A stretch of DNA of 64,000 nucleotides from CAZUHB01 sp964620445 (GTDB lineage Bacteria; Planctomycetota; B15-G4; CAYZWU01): assembly GCA_964620445.1 (NCBI GenBank), contig CAZUHB010000035.1, positions 1 through 64,000 on the forward strand. Reading direction: 5' to 3'. The number at the start of each line of letters is the position of its first letter. Position 1 is the first letter of the stretch. Shown here one piece after another: positions 37,559 through 48,740 of this stretch. The notes beneath the pieces were generated by a model. The model did not search any database. It worked only from the letters and a program-made list of their open reading frames with translations, and had not been told where the DNA came from. A program made the translations under genes and the position numbers.

Positions 37559-39019
37559 TCATAGCTTTTTCACGAACTCGGCAAAAGCCTTCTCCACGCC
37601 CTTCAAGTTCTTCCCGAGCGCGATCCGGAAGCGGGACCGGGCGTCGGCGCAATCGAGCCGGTTATGCCGGCAGAGGTCTTCCCAATCGGCCAGCTTCCTC
37701 GCCGTGGACCGGCCGGCGCCGGTGCGCAAGAACCTCAGAAACGCCCATGACTGCGTGTAGAACCGTTCGGTCATCGCCCGATCGCCCGAATGGAGCGCGC
37801 TCGCATCGAGGGCGAGGAACTCCTCCAGTCCGATCAGGTTGCCCGGTACTTGAAGCGAGGCGATCCTGCGCCGCTCGACGAGCCCCTTGATCCGGAGCCG
37901 CTTCGCGCGCCGATCCCATTCGTACGTGCCCGCTCCGCCGTAGGTTTCGGCCAGGCCCTCGGCATACCAGCTCGGCATGGGCGTGGCCGTGATCGCGAAC
38001 TGAAAGAGATGCACCAGCTCGTGCAGCATGATGCTCTGAACCTGAAAGGGCGTGAGGTCCCGGCCATCCACGTCGGGCACGCGCACAACCGACACGAAGT
38101 CCTCCAGATTCGTGAAGCCGTTCGAGGCGGTGTATTCGCCATGTCCCGATCGGGTGCAATACTCGGCGTACGAATCTGCCGCGTGAAGTACACAGACGTT
38201 GAGAGTCCGATCGGGTGCCCTGCCGAGGTCTTTCTTCAGGTAGGGAAGGAGCGCCTCGCCCACCTCGTGCAGACGGACCGCCTCGTCCAGGCTCCCCTCG
38301 CTGAACAGGGCGAGGCCATCGGACCGCGCCATGTAGAGCGCGTTCACCGACGGGATACGGCGTAAGAGCGCGTTGCGGACCGCGAGGCGGTTGTTGATCG
38401 TAATCGCGCCTCCCGACTCGAGAACGGTCTTCGAGACCGGTGCCGGGACGATTCCGACGTCGAGCACGATGCGGCCCTCGTCATCGACCTCCGCGATGTC
38501 CCGCGTCGTTTCGATCAAGGACGCGTAACCCGACATGGCCACATCTTCGAGGCTCTTCCCAGCGGTCCACGCGAAGTCGGCGAGTTTCTTCCTGTCCCGG
38601 CGGTCCTCGAGCTCGGCTCTGGCCACCTTGAGGCGGTAGAGCTTCAGTTCTTTACCCGAGGGCGCGTGGAACTTCTTCCTGATCTGGTCCGGGGCGAGGC
38701 GTTCGAGCGCACCGAGTGCGGCGATCGCTTTTTCATGGGCCTTCCCGCTGCCGCGGCTTATGGCGATCGAGTACCGCTCCCGGGCCTGTTCGAGCAGACC
38801 CTTCTTTTCGCACCAGCCGCCGATCTCGAGATGGCGTTCTCCCACGTCTTCGTCGAGCGACGCTTTCTGATCGAAGTAATCGCGGACCGCTGAATCCTGG
38901 CCGGCCCCGAAAGCCGGCAGCGGTAAAGCGCAAAGAGCGGCAAGAATCACGCAGCCCGGCAGGAACGCTCGGGCGATCACCCGAACGGAGCTCCACGAAA
39001 AGAGATTCAACAGATTCAT
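37559..39019 (-). CDS. Exported gluzincin metalloprotease-like protein (DUF1570/MA type)
   Basis: A 486-residue exported protein. The signal peptide ends near LPAFGAGQ. A short TPR-like helix pair (HLEIGGWCEKKGLLEQARERY) comes first. The catalytic region has LHELVHLFQ (HExxH) followed 18-20 residues later by WYAEGLAE, whose Glu is the third zinc ligand of gluzincins. The C-terminal part (FYTQSWAFLRFL) fits the DUF1570/peptidase MA pattern common in planctomycetes. The ATG overlaps the upstream sulfatase stop by 4 nt. Substrate unknown. Confidence 0.8.
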   Translation of the reverse strand: MNLLNLFSWSSVRVIARAFLPGCVILAALCALPLPAFGAGQDSAVRDYFDQKASLDEDVGERHLEIGGWCEKKGLLEQARERYSIAISRGSGKAHEKAIAALGALERLAPDQIRKKFHAPSGKELKLYRLKVARAELEDRRDRKKLADFAWTAGKSLEDVAMSGYASLIETTRDIAEVDDEGRIVLDVGIVPAPVSKTVLESGGAITINNRLAVRNALLRRIPSVNALYMARSDGLALFSEGSLDEAVRLHEVGEALLPYLKKDLGRAPDRTLNVCVLHAADSYAEYCTRSGHGEYTASNGFTNLEDFVSVVRVPDVDGRDLTPFQVQSIMLHELVHLFQFAITATPMPSWYAEGLAETYGGAGTYEWDRRAKRLRIKGLVERRRIASLQVPGNLIGLEEFLALDASALHSGDRAMTERFYTQSWAFLRFLRTGAGRSTARKLADWEDLCRHNRLDCADARSRFRIALGKNLKGVEKAFAEFVKKL

Positions 39020-40479
39020 TTTCCGTATCCCATGGCGCGGAGGACCTCTTCGAGTTCCGCGCGCGATTCTTCGTCAAGGCGCCCGCCCGATCTCGACCGG
39101 TTGCCCGATCGGTGATCGGCGAGGAACGACGCCATGATAGGGGCCAGTGGTTTTGCGGCCGCGGGCGGATCGCCGCGAAGATCGGTCTGCTCCCCGGGAT
39201 CGACGGACAGATCGTAGAGCTCCCACTCGGCGCCCGGGATCCAGATCAACTTGAAACCCTTGAATCGGACCATTTTCCATTTCTCTCCCCTCCGCGGGCG
39301 GGGGAGCTCGCTTCGGGCACGGTCGGCAACACCGAGTGCCTCCGCCGGCCACGCCTCCGATTCGGCATAGGCGGGCAGTTCGTCGAGTGCGCCCCGCCCC
39401 TCGGTCCAGAGAGGACTCACATCACGCCCCTCGGCGTCCGCCAGGAGACCCGAGCCGCCCCGCGCCCGATCGAAACCGAGCAGGGAGAGCAAGGTGGGAG
39501 CGAAATCGAGAAGCCGCACCTGCTGGCTGACCCGCGCCGCCGCGGTGCCGCCAGCGGGCCGGATGATCTGCACCACCCGCTGCACCTCGTCGTAGAGCGT
39601 GAAGGAATGGGCAAAGGTGAGGCCGTGCTCGCCGAGCGCTTCGCCATGATCGGAGAGAACGGCCACAACCGTGTTCCCGTCGAGGCCTTTCTCCTTCAGC
39701 GCCGCCATGAGGCGGCCGATCTGAGCGTCGGCGTAAGCCACCTCGTTGTCGTAGGCGCAGAGACCCGCCGCCCTGCCGTCCGCGTCGAGAGGCGGCGCGA
39801 AATTGATGGTTTCCCGAGCCAGGCTCTTGTCGTTGAACCGGTCGAGAAGATGCTGGAACTGGCCGCCGTCGTCATGGGCGAAGGGGCGTTCGAACGCCGC
39901 CGGGGGATCGTAGGGCCAGTGGGGATCGATGTAATGAACCCACATAAAGAAAGGTGTCTCTCCTTCCGCGTTCCGTTCGATGAGACCGAGGGCGATGTCG
40001 GTCGTGGGGCCCGCGTCACGGCGGCGGCGGCCCACATCGTACACGTCGAATCCCGCCTCGAACCCCGCCTTGAACCGTTTCTGAAAGAGCGAGTTGGAGA
40101 CGACGGCCTGCGTCGCATAACCCTGTGCCGCGAGAAACTCGGGCAAGGTCTCGAGCTCCGGACGCAGGAAGTCGAAATCGCCGTCCGTGCCCGGGTGGCG
40201 CCGCACGCCGTGGCTCATCGGGTTGAGCGCCGTGAACAGGGTGGCCATCGACGGCAAGGTGTAAGCCGCCTGGGCAATCGCGTTCTCGAAGAGAATCCCC
40301 TCGGCGGCGATGGCATCGATGTTGGGCGTCGTCGGCTTTCCGTACCCGTAGCATCCCACCCGATCGGCGCGCAACGTGTCCACCACGATGAGGACGCAGT
40401 TGGGCCTCTCGGCGACCTCCGACGTGCACGCCGCAAGAAACGACAGGAGAACAAGAAACGGTGCGAATCTGATCATCAC
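39016..40479 (-). CDS. Sulfatase-like alkaline-phosphatase superfamily lipoprotein
   Basis: A 487-residue exported protein with lipobox LAAC. Alkaline phosphatase superfamily features: VLIVVDTLRADRVGCYGY (metal Asp pair), WVHYIDPHWPYDPP, VVAVLSDHGEALGEHG. At the usual formylglycine position C/S-x-P-x-R the sequence is TLPSM in AAYTLPSMATLF, so there is no Cys or Ser to modify and the conserved Arg is Met. A Thr nucleophile, as in phosphodiesterase/LTA-synthase type members, is therefore likely, and true sulfatase activity is doubtful. First gene of an operon with the metalloprotease and kinase. Confidence 0.8.
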   Translation of the reverse strand: MMIRFAPFLVLLSFLAACTSEVAERPNCVLIVVDTLRADRVGCYGYGKPTTPNIDAIAAEGILFENAIAQAAYTLPSMATLFTALNPMSHGVRRHPGTDGDFDFLRPELETLPEFLAAQGYATQAVVSNSLFQKRFKAGFEAGFDVYDVGRRRRDAGPTTDIALGLIERNAEGETPFFMWVHYIDPHWPYDPPAAFERPFAHDDGGQFQHLLDRFNDKSLARETINFAPPLDADGRAAGLCAYDNEVAYADAQIGRLMAALKEKGLDGNTVVAVLSDHGEALGEHGLTFAHSFTLYDEVQRVVQIIRPAGGTAAARVSQQVRLLDFAPTLLSLLGFDRARGGSGLLADAEGRDVSPLWTEGRGALDELPAYAESEAWPAEALGVADRARSELPRPRRGEKWKMVRFKGFKLIWIPGAEWELYDLSVDPGEQTDLRGDPPAAAKPLAPIMASFLADHRSGNRSRSGGRLDEESRAELEEVLRAMGYGK

Positions 40480-40673
40480 GATCTTTCACCGGGCACGGGA
40501 CGAGTTCCGGCCGCCGCGGAAGGCGAAAATGGAACTCCCCTTTTTCGAGAGCACGAACATGAAATAAAGAAAACATTTCAAGCGCAATTTGAATAGCGCT
40601 ATTCTATCAGCGTTCTCCGTCAAAAGGACATTCACTTGCATGAGCGAGATTTCTCTTCCTGGATGAATTTTCC

Positions 40674-42041
40674 ATGCTTATTGCCGTTCGCATCGTTCTC
40701 GCCCTGATCCTGATCGCCGCCGGCGTGGGCGGCTATCAGTTCGTCTGCGCCATGAAGAAGCCGCCCGCCCAGTCCGCGGCCGGCGAGATCGCATTGAGGG
40801 TCCAGGCAACCACTTTGCGCGCCGAGGATCTGCCCGTTTCCCTGCGCGGTTACGGGACGGTCCGGGCGCGCGACCGCGTCAACCTGAGTGCAGAGGTGGG
40901 CGGAATGATCGTCGCGATCCATCCGCGCCTCGAGACGGGCGAGATCATCCTCGCGGGAGATCTGCTCTTCAAGGTCGATCCGCGTACTTACGCCCTGCGC
41001 CTCGAGCAGGCCAAGGCTGACATCGAACGGCTCGAGGCCCAGATCGACCGGATCGACCAGCAGCAGACGAACGACAAGCGCCGCCTCGAGCTGAGCCGCC
41101 GCTCGCGCGACCTGGCCGCGTCCGAGTTCGACAGGGTGTCCCGCCTTCTCGAGGAAAACAACGTGGGAAGCCGTTCGTCGGTGGAACACGCCGAACGCAC
41201 CCTTACCCAGGCCGAGGAGCTCGTTGTCGCTCTCGAAAACGCCCTCGCCGTCTACCCGCTTCAGCTCAAGGAAACGGAGGCCGCTCTGACAGCCTCCACG
41301 GTGGCGCGCGACAGCGCCGCGCTCGACCTGGAGCGGACCACGGTCAGGGCGCCCTTCGACGCCCGCCTGGAAGAGGTCTCTCTCGAGATGAATCAGATCG
41401 TCGCTCCCGGGCAACGGTTGCTGACCGTCGTCGATGATTCGATTCTCGAGATCCCCGTCTCGCTCGACAGCCGCGAGATGGCCCGTTGGTTTCCCTTCGG
41501 CGACCGGATCGGGAGCGGCGCGGGAGAGAACGATGCCGCGGGGTGGTACGCGCCCCTCGCTTCCGATTCGGAGGTCGACATCCACTGGGCCGAGAACCGG
41601 GCTTGCGCCTGGAAGGGCCGCCTGTCGCGGGTGGAGCGTTTCAACGCGGCCACGAGCACCACCATGGTGATCGTCGAGATCGTCGAGCCGATCGTCGATC
41701 GGGAGGGCGCGGCATCTCCCGTGGACTCTTCCCTGGCGATCGTGGAAGGGATGTTCTGCGAGGTCAACATCCCGGGCAAAATCGCGAAGGACGTGTTCCG
41801 TGCGCCGGCCGAGGCGGTGAGCCACGAAAATACGGTCATCCTCGCCAAGCAGGACGGCGACCTGGAGCGTCTCGAGACAGTGCCTGTCACCATCGTGTAC
41901 AGAAGCGTCCGCGATGTCTTCGTGCGCGGCGCCCTGAACGACGGTGACATCCTCGTCGTCACCAGGCTGGCCAATCCTGTTGAAAACACCTTGCTCGAAG
42001 TCTCCCTCGTGCCCGAAGTCGCGGCAGGTGATCGTCGATGA
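40674..42041 (+). CDS. RND efflux membrane fusion protein (HlyD/AcrA family)
   Basis: A 455-residue periplasmic adaptor. N-terminal membrane helix (~4-24), a lipoyl half-motif (RARDRVNLSAEVGGMI), a long alpha-helical hairpin (~100-210, heptad-like), the second lipoyl half (LERTTVRAPFDARLEEV), beta-barrel, and a membrane-proximal domain ending in ILVVTRLANPVE. It links the permease at 42038 to the TolC protein at 45234; the stop overlaps the permease start (ATGA). RBS is weak. Confidence 0.9.
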   Translation: MLIAVRIVLALILIAAGVGGYQFVCAMKKPPAQSAAGEIALRVQATTLRAEDLPVSLRGYGTVRARDRVNLSAEVGGMIVAIHPRLETGEIILAGDLLFKVDPRTYALRLEQAKADIERLEAQIDRIDQQQTNDKRRLELSRRSRDLAASEFDRVSRLLEENNVGSRSSVEHAERTLTQAEELVVALENALAVYPLQLKETEAALTASTVARDSAALDLERTTVRAPFDARLEEVSLEMNQIVAPGQRLLTVVDDSILEIPVSLDSREMARWFPFGDRIGSGAGENDAAGWYAPLASDSEVDIHWAENRACAWKGRLSRVERFNAATSTTMVIVEIVEPIVDREGAASPVDSSLAIVEGMFCEVNIPGKIAKDVFRAPAEAVSHENTVILAKQDGDLERLETVPVTIVYRSVRDVFVRGALNDGDILVVTRLANPVENTLLEVSLVPEVAAGDRR

Positions 42042-45000
42042 AATCCCTGATCAACATCATGGCGCGGAACAACATTTTCGCCAACCTGCTCATGATCATC
42101 ATCCTCGCGAGCGGGATCTTCGGCGTGGCGTCGATGAACAGGGAGTTCTTCCCCAACATCTCCTTCGACATGGTGCAGATCAACATGCTCTACCCCGGCG
42201 CCACGCCGGCCGAGATCGAGGAGGGCATCTGCCAGCGCCTCGAGGAAGCGGTCGAGGGGATCGAGGGGATCAAGAAGTTCCACACCACCGCTCTCGAGGG
42301 CGTGGGCATGGGATTCGCCGAGGTCGACGACGGCGCCGACGAGCAGAAGGTCCTCGACGATATTCGCGCCGAGATCAGCGCGGTCCCCACCTTCCCCGTG
42401 GACGCGGAAAAACCGGTCGTCTCCCTCCTCACCCACCGGTCGACGGTTTGCCGGATCTGTCTCTGCGGCGATCTGCCCCAGAAGCAGCTCAAGGAAAAGG
42501 CCGAGGAGATCAAGGACGACCTCCTCCGCATTCCGAAAATCTCGCAGGCGGCGATCAGCGGCATCCCCGACTACGAGATTTCGATCGAGGTTTCCGAGGA
42601 GCGGCTGCGTTCCTTTGGCATCACCTTCGACGAGGTGGCTGCCAAGGTGCGGCGGGAGTGCCTCAACCTTCCCGGCGGATTCTTGCGCACCGATTCGGAG
42701 CAGTTCAAGATCCGCGCCATGGGCCGCCGTTACCGGGGCGAGGAGTTCGCCGACCTGGTGGTGGTCACCCGGCCGGACGGAACGCTGATCCGCCTCGACC
42801 GCATCGCCGAGATCAAGGACGGATTCGAGGAAGACCCGATGCTCGGGTACTTCAACGGCAAACGGGCCGCCCTCATCGCGGTGTACAAGACCTGGGAAGA
42901 GGATGCCCTCGCCATCTCCGAGGCGGTCGACCGCTTCCTCGAGGAAAAGAATCCCACCCTTCCGCCGGGGCTCACGCTGACCAAATGGGGCGACACTTCC
43001 GAGGCGATCCGCGACCGGATCGACCTGCTGCTCAAGAACGGACAGATCGGGCTCGGTCTCGTCTTCTTCCTGCTCTGGATCTTCCTCGGGTTCAAGCTCG
43101 GCTTCTGGGTCGCCATGGGGATTCCGATCTCGCTCCTCGGCGGCATGGCGGTCGCCGCCGCCCACGACAAATCGATCAACATGATCAGCCTTTTCGGCCT
43201 GATCATGGTGCTCGGCATCATCGTCGACGACGCGATCGTGGTGGGTGAATCGATCTCGCTCCACCGCCGCCAGGGCAAGAGCGCCCTGCGGGCCTCAATC
43301 GACGGAACGCTCGAGGTCTTCTGGCCGGTGGTGGCCGCGGTGTGCACCTCCATCGCCGCGTTCCTTCCCCTGTTCTGGATCTCGGGCATCATGGGAAAGT
43401 TCATCGCCCTGCTGCCCATGGTGGTCGTGGCCGCTCTGATCGTTTCCCTCGTGGAGTGTTTCTTCCTCCTCCCCGCTCACCTGAACCACCTGGCCAAACC
43501 GGGAGTGCCGCCGATCGCCGATGGACGGAAGGTCTCCGTCGTCAGCCGGATCAGGCTCGCCATGTTCCGCTTCCGCGACTGGATGGAGCGGTTCGAGGAG
43601 GGCATCGTGCAGCGCGTCTACGCACCCTGCGTGCGCTTCGTGATCGGGTGGCGTTACGTGGCTCTCGCCTCGACGATCACCGTCATTTTTATCATGGCCG
43701 GGGTGTGCACGATCGTCAAGTTCGTCATGTTTCCCGACGCGGACAACGATACGCTCACCGTGCGGGCCGAGTTCCCCGACGGCACACCGATCGCCACCAC
43801 CTGCGACACGATCAAGAAGCTCGAAGAGGGCCTCCGCCGCGTCGAGGAACAGACCGAAACCGTGTCGGGCGATCCACTCGTTCGCAACGTCTACTCCGTC
43901 GCGGGCGCTCATTCGGGCTACGTCGACATCAAGGGCGCCCAGTACTGCGAGATCACCGTGGACCTGCTCCCCTCGGAGGAGAGGGGCGTCTATTTCAAGG
44001 ATATCAATCTCGCCTGGGAGAAGTCGGTCGGTACGGTCGAAGGCGCGCTCAGCGTCAAGTACGGCAGTGTCGAACACGGCCCGCCCGGCAAGGATATCGA
44101 GATCTGGCTGCTCGGCGAAGACTACGACATGCTTCTCGCCGCCTCGGACGAACTCCAGGCGCGTCTCGCCAAGTTCAAGGGGGTCTACGAAATCGAGGAC
44201 GATTACCGCCCCGGCAAGACCGAGCTGCGCATCACCCTGAAACCGCTCGCTTATTCTCTCGGGCTCACCCTCGACGATGTGGGCCGCCAGCTGCGTCAGG
44301 GCTACTACGGCGCCGAACCGGTTCGCATCCAGCGCGGTCGCGACGACGTACGCATCAAGGTGCGCTACCCGCTCGACGAACGGAGCTCCCTCGCCGATCT
44401 CGAGTCGATCCGGATTCGAACACGCGCCGGCGACGAGGTGCCCTTCGTCTCCGTGGCTGACGTGGAGTTCACCAAAGGACTGGCGAGCGTGAACCGCAAG
44501 GACGGAAAGCGGCGCGTGTCGGTGACGGCCGAAACCGCCCCGGGTGAGGCCAATGCGCGCGAGGTGATCATGGAGCTGCAGGCCGGCTTCTTACCCGAGC
44601 TGCAGCGGCAGAATCCCGGGCTCGTCTGCACGATCGAGGGTGAGCAGCAGGATTCGCGCGAATCGATGGAGAGCCTTCTCTACGGGTTCGTTCTGGCGAT
44701 CATGCTCATCTACCTTATCCTGTCCACGATTTTCAGGTCCTATCTCCAGCCGCTGCTCATCCTCTTCACCGTGCCTCTCGGGCTCGTGGGTGCGCTTCTG
44801 GGCCACCTGTTCCTCGGCATCGACGTGACCATGATGAGTCTCTTCGGCATGGTGGCGCTCACCGGAATCGTGGTGAACGACGCGATCGTACTCATGGAGT
44901 GCGTCAACCAGAAAGTCGCCGCGGGCATACCCTTCCTGGACGCCCTCGTCGAGGGTGGCTGCCGTCGCTTCCGGGCGATCATGCTCACCTCGCTCACCAC

Positions 45001-45247
45001 ATGCGCCGGGCTCTTCCCGATCATCACGGAGAAGAGCGTGCAGGCCCAGTACCTGATTCCGATGGCGCTGTCGATCGCGTCCGGGGTGGTTGCCGCCACG
45101 CTGCTCACATTGTTCCTCCTTCCCTGTCTTCTGGCAGCGCTCAACGACGTGCGCCTCTTCTTTCGCTGGGCGATTTCCGGGAACTGGATGCCGCGCGAAG
45201 AGGTGGAGCCGGCAAGAAAAAGGTTCGAAAACAATGACCTTGCGTGA
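42038..45247 (+). CDS. RND family efflux permease (AcrB/CzcA-like)
   Basis: A 1069-residue inner-membrane proton-driven transporter with the usual twelve helices and two large periplasmic loops. The TM4 proton relay is intact (GIIVDDAIVVGE). The second half has the matching GIVVNDAIVLMEC. The loop segment FPDADNDTLTVRAEFPDGTP matches RND pumps of unknown substrate found in many Gram-negatives; a heavy-metal substrate is not supported, since no CzcA DFG-x-x-x-D-G signature was seen. Translationally coupled to both neighbours (4 and 14 nt overlaps). Confidence 0.92.
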   Translation: MKSLINIMARNNIFANLLMIIILASGIFGVASMNREFFPNISFDMVQINMLYPGATPAEIEEGICQRLEEAVEGIEGIKKFHTTALEGVGMGFAEVDDGADEQKVLDDIRAEISAVPTFPVDAEKPVVSLLTHRSTVCRICLCGDLPQKQLKEKAEEIKDDLLRIPKISQAAISGIPDYEISIEVSEERLRSFGITFDEVAAKVRRECLNLPGGFLRTDSEQFKIRAMGRRYRGEEFADLVVVTRPDGTLIRLDRIAEIKDGFEEDPMLGYFNGKRAALIAVYKTWEEDALAISEAVDRFLEEKNPTLPPGLTLTKWGDTSEAIRDRIDLLLKNGQIGLGLVFFLLWIFLGFKLGFWVAMGIPISLLGGMAVAAAHDKSINMISLFGLIMVLGIIVDDAIVVGESISLHRRQGKSALRASIDGTLEVFWPVVAAVCTSIAAFLPLFWISGIMGKFIALLPMVVVAALIVSLVECFFLLPAHLNHLAKPGVPPIADGRKVSVVSRIRLAMFRFRDWMERFEEGIVQRVYAPCVRFVIGWRYVALASTITVIFIMAGVCTIVKFVMFPDADNDTLTVRAEFPDGTPIATTCDTIKKLEEGLRRVEEQTETVSGDPLVRNVYSVAGAHSGYVDIKGAQYCEITVDLLPSEERGVYFKDINLAWEKSVGTVEGALSVKYGSVEHGPPGKDIEIWLLGEDYDMLLAASDELQARLAKFKGVYEIEDDYRPGKTELRITLKPLAYSLGLTLDDVGRQLRQGYYGAEPVRIQRGRDDVRIKVRYPLDERSSLADLESIRIRTRAGDEVPFVSVADVEFTKGLASVNRKDGKRRVSVTAETAPGEANAREVIMELQAGFLPELQRQNPGLVCTIEGEQQDSRESMESLLYGFVLAIMLIYLILSTIFRSYLQPLLILFTVPLGLVGALLGHLFLGIDVTMMSLFGMVALTGIVVNDAIVLMECVNQKVAAGIPFLDALVEGGCRRFRAIMLTSLTTCAGLFPIITEKSVQAQYLIPMALSIASGVVAATLLTLFLLPCLLAALNDVRLFFRWAISGNWMPREEVEPARKRFENNDLA

Positions 45248-46879
45248 TGCAACGATAACGGTCGCCGCGCTGCTCTTCGCCTGCTGGGTGCATTCCGGAT
45301 GTGCGACGCACAATGGCACTGCGCAGGAAGGGTCTGAAAGCCGACCGGTCACGTCTGAAGATGCCGACCTTCCGGTCGAAGATGCCGACCTTCCGGTCGA
45401 AGATGCCGACCNNNNNNNNNNNNNNNNNNNNNNNNNNNNNNNNNNNNNNNNNNNNNNNNNNNNNNNNNNNNNNNNNNNNNNNNNNNNNNNNNNNNNNNNN
45501 NNNNNNNNNNNGAAGATGCCGACCTTCCGGTCGAAGATGCCGACCTTCCGGTCGAAGATGCCGACCTTCCGGTCGAAGATGCCGACCCCCACCCCTTTGG
45601 GCAGGCGGAGAGCATCGTTCTTCCCGAGCCCCTCACTGTTGCGGCCGCGGCCCGCATCGCCCTGGAACGAAGCCCCAACCTCCTCGCTGCCCGGTCGAGA
45701 ATCACCGCTGCCAACGAAGCTGTTTCCCAGGTGCGGGCCGGCTACTATCCGTCGCTCGATCTCAGCGGTGGTGTTTCTCGCACCCGTCAAAGCCTGCAAG
45801 CCTTCAACATTCCCGGATTCGCGGGTACGAACCGGTACACGACCTACTCTGCTTCGTTGTCAGCCGACTGGATTCTGTTCGACGGGCTCGCCCGCGAGGC
45901 GCGCGTGGCGGGCCGCGAGGCCGATGTGCTCCAGAGCCTGGCGGCCTTCGAAGATGTTCAGCGCCTTCTGATTCAGTCGGTCGAGCTCGCCTACAACAAC
46001 GCGCTTCTCGCCCAGGAGTCGATCCGCACGGCCGACGCCGACGCCGCGTTCAACGAAGCCTTGCTCGAAGAGACGCGCGTCAAGGTCGAGGCGGGGCAGG
46101 CGGCTCTCAGCGAGCGTCTCAACTTCGAGATCCGTCTCAACACGGCGCAGAGCCAGCTCGTCACGGCGCGCGGCGAGTTGCGCCTGGCGCTGACCGTTCT
46201 GGCCGAGTTGATGGGCCTTCCCGAATCGATTCCGATCGATCGGCTCCGACTCGGACCTCTGGACCGGGAAGTCAGCGAAACGGCCGGTCCGCCCGTCGAG
46301 ATTGAAGAAGTGGCTTACGCGCTGAGGCACAGGCCCGACCTGGAAGCGCTCCGGCACGCCATCACCGCATCGAAGGCCGGCCTCGATGAGGCGGAAGCGG
46401 CCAATCTCCCCACCCTTTTCGCGCGGGGAAGCTACGGTTACCAGCGCAACGCCAACGCTCATTTCGACGACAACGATCTGACCATGACCGGCAGCCTCAA
46501 TCTCGCCTGGAACCTCTTCAGCGGATTCTCGGATGCAGCCGCACGGCGGGCGGCCGGCGCTCTGACCGACGAGGCGCGCAGGAATCTCGCCGCGCGCTGG
46601 CTCTCGGTGATCAGCGAGGTGCGCCAGGCGGTGACCCAGGTCGGAACCGCACGCGAGCAGCTCGCACTCAGGCGGAAAAACTACGAGCTCACTCTCGAGA
46701 CACGCGATCTCGTTCACAAGGAGTACAGGGCCGGCCAGGCATCGTTGGTGCGCCTGAACGAAGCCCAGCGGGATTTGACCGAGGCGGACGCTCTTTTTTC
46801 ACGAGCGCGGATCGGACTCCGCTACTCGATCGAACACCTGAATGCGGTCACGGCGCGCAACCTGGTCTCCAGAAGATAA
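45234..46879 (+). CDS. TolC-family outer-membrane lipoprotein, interrupted by assembly gap
   Basis: Outer-membrane channel of the efflux system. It starts MTLRDATITVAALLF with lipobox VHSGC, then SRPVTS and a run of the heptapeptide EDADLPV. A 100-N gap follows, then the same heptapeptide run and the mature protein (LPEPLTVAAAARIALERSPNLLA), with two OEP repeats ending in ARNLVSRR. The two sides appear in different frames only because the gap is a 100-base placeholder; both encode the same heptapeptide, so one gene is inferred with a gap of 8 + 21n bases. The repeat forms a flexible acidic linker between lipid anchor and barrel. Confidence 0.85.
45357..45587. repeat. 21-bp tandem repeat array inside tolC (array 2)
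   Basis: Units at 45357, 45378, 45399 (part), then 45512, 45533, 45554, 45575 (part). The unit contains GACCTTCCGGTC, a 4-bp inverted repeat. It is read in frame as EDADLPV, seven codons. Broken by the N run at 45412-45511, so real copy number is unknown. Confidence 0.93.
45412..45511. other. Assembly gap (100 N) inside tolC repeat
   Basis: Placeholder gap with identical 21-bp units on both sides; it falsely shifts the tolC reading frame. Confidence 0.98.
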
Positions 46880-46883
46880 AACT

Positions 46884-46984
46884 GTCGAAAACGCCCGACC
46901 TGCGGTCGAAAACGCCCGACCTGCGGTCGAAAACGCCCGACCTGCGGTCGAAAACGCCCGACCTGTGGTCGAAAACACCGATTT
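46884..46984. repeat. 21-bp tandem repeat array after tolC (array 3)
   Basis: Four full units (46884, 46905, 46926, 46947) and a part copy (46968). The unit contains GACCTGCGGTC. The last full unit and the part copy carry single substitutions. It begins 4 nt after the tolC stop and lies in the leader of the NtrC-type gene, in non-coding DNA. Confidence 0.93.
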
Positions 46985-47115
46985 GAATTGACTCCCCTCC
47001 CCCCCGTCGTGTTCAATGGCGGCGCGAAATATTTCGCAGCCAGCCACGGCTGGCCGGTTGTCCAAGGATTGCTCTGAAATCGCCGAAAACCTGTTGCCTT
47101 GGGGGTTTCCTGATA

Positions 47116-48489
<1,374 letters not shown>

Positions 48490-48495
48490 AAGAAA

Positions 48496-48562
48496 TGTTC
48501 CCGGAACGATTCCTCCAGTTTTTATTCCGGGAATAAAAACTGGAGGAATCGTTCCGGGAACA
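48496..48562. repeat. 67-nt perfect palindrome (33-bp stem, 1-nt centre)
   Basis: 48496-48528 is the exact reverse complement of 48530-48562 around a single G at 48529. Three smaller palindromes of form TTCC-N-GGAA are nested in it, centred at 48502, 48529 and 48556, 27 bp apart. It starts 6 nt after the NtrC-type stop and ends 15 nt before tRNA-Met. No T-tract follows. It may act as a terminator, RNase III site, protein-binding element or small mobile repeat. Confidence 0.9.
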
Positions 48563-48577
48563 GTAAATTACCAGACA

Positions 48578-48654
48578 GGGCCCGTAGCTCAATCGGTTGG
48601 AGCAACGGTCTCATAAACCGTCGGTTCTGGGTTCGAGTCCCAGCGGGCCCACCA
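48578..48654 (+). tRNA. tRNA-Met (CAT), elongator type
   Basis: Full cloverleaf: acceptor GGGCCCG paired with CGGGCCC, D-arm GCTC...GAGC, anticodon stem ACGGT/ACCGT with loop CTCATAA (anticodon CAT), T-arm CTGGG-TTCGAGT-CCCAG, and an encoded CCA end. G1-C72 pairing and the absence of three GC pairs in the anticodon stem argue against the initiator. A lysidine-modified tRNA-Ile2 cannot be fully excluded. Confidence 0.95.
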
Positions 48655-48740
48655 GAGAATCAGACGCCGGCAGTCGAAAGACCCCGGCGTTTTTTGATGT
48701 CGTCCAGTCAACGAAAGGCGATCGGTCCCAGCGGAGCCGT

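Noticed and set aside
40631..40650. Weak sigma-54-like site upstream of the efflux operon
   Set aside because: GG-N10-GC spacing fits, but the -24 element (AGGACA) matches poorly.
45301..46305. Several long ORFs across the tolC repeat in other frames
   Set aside because: They are shadows of tolC or of the repeat array.
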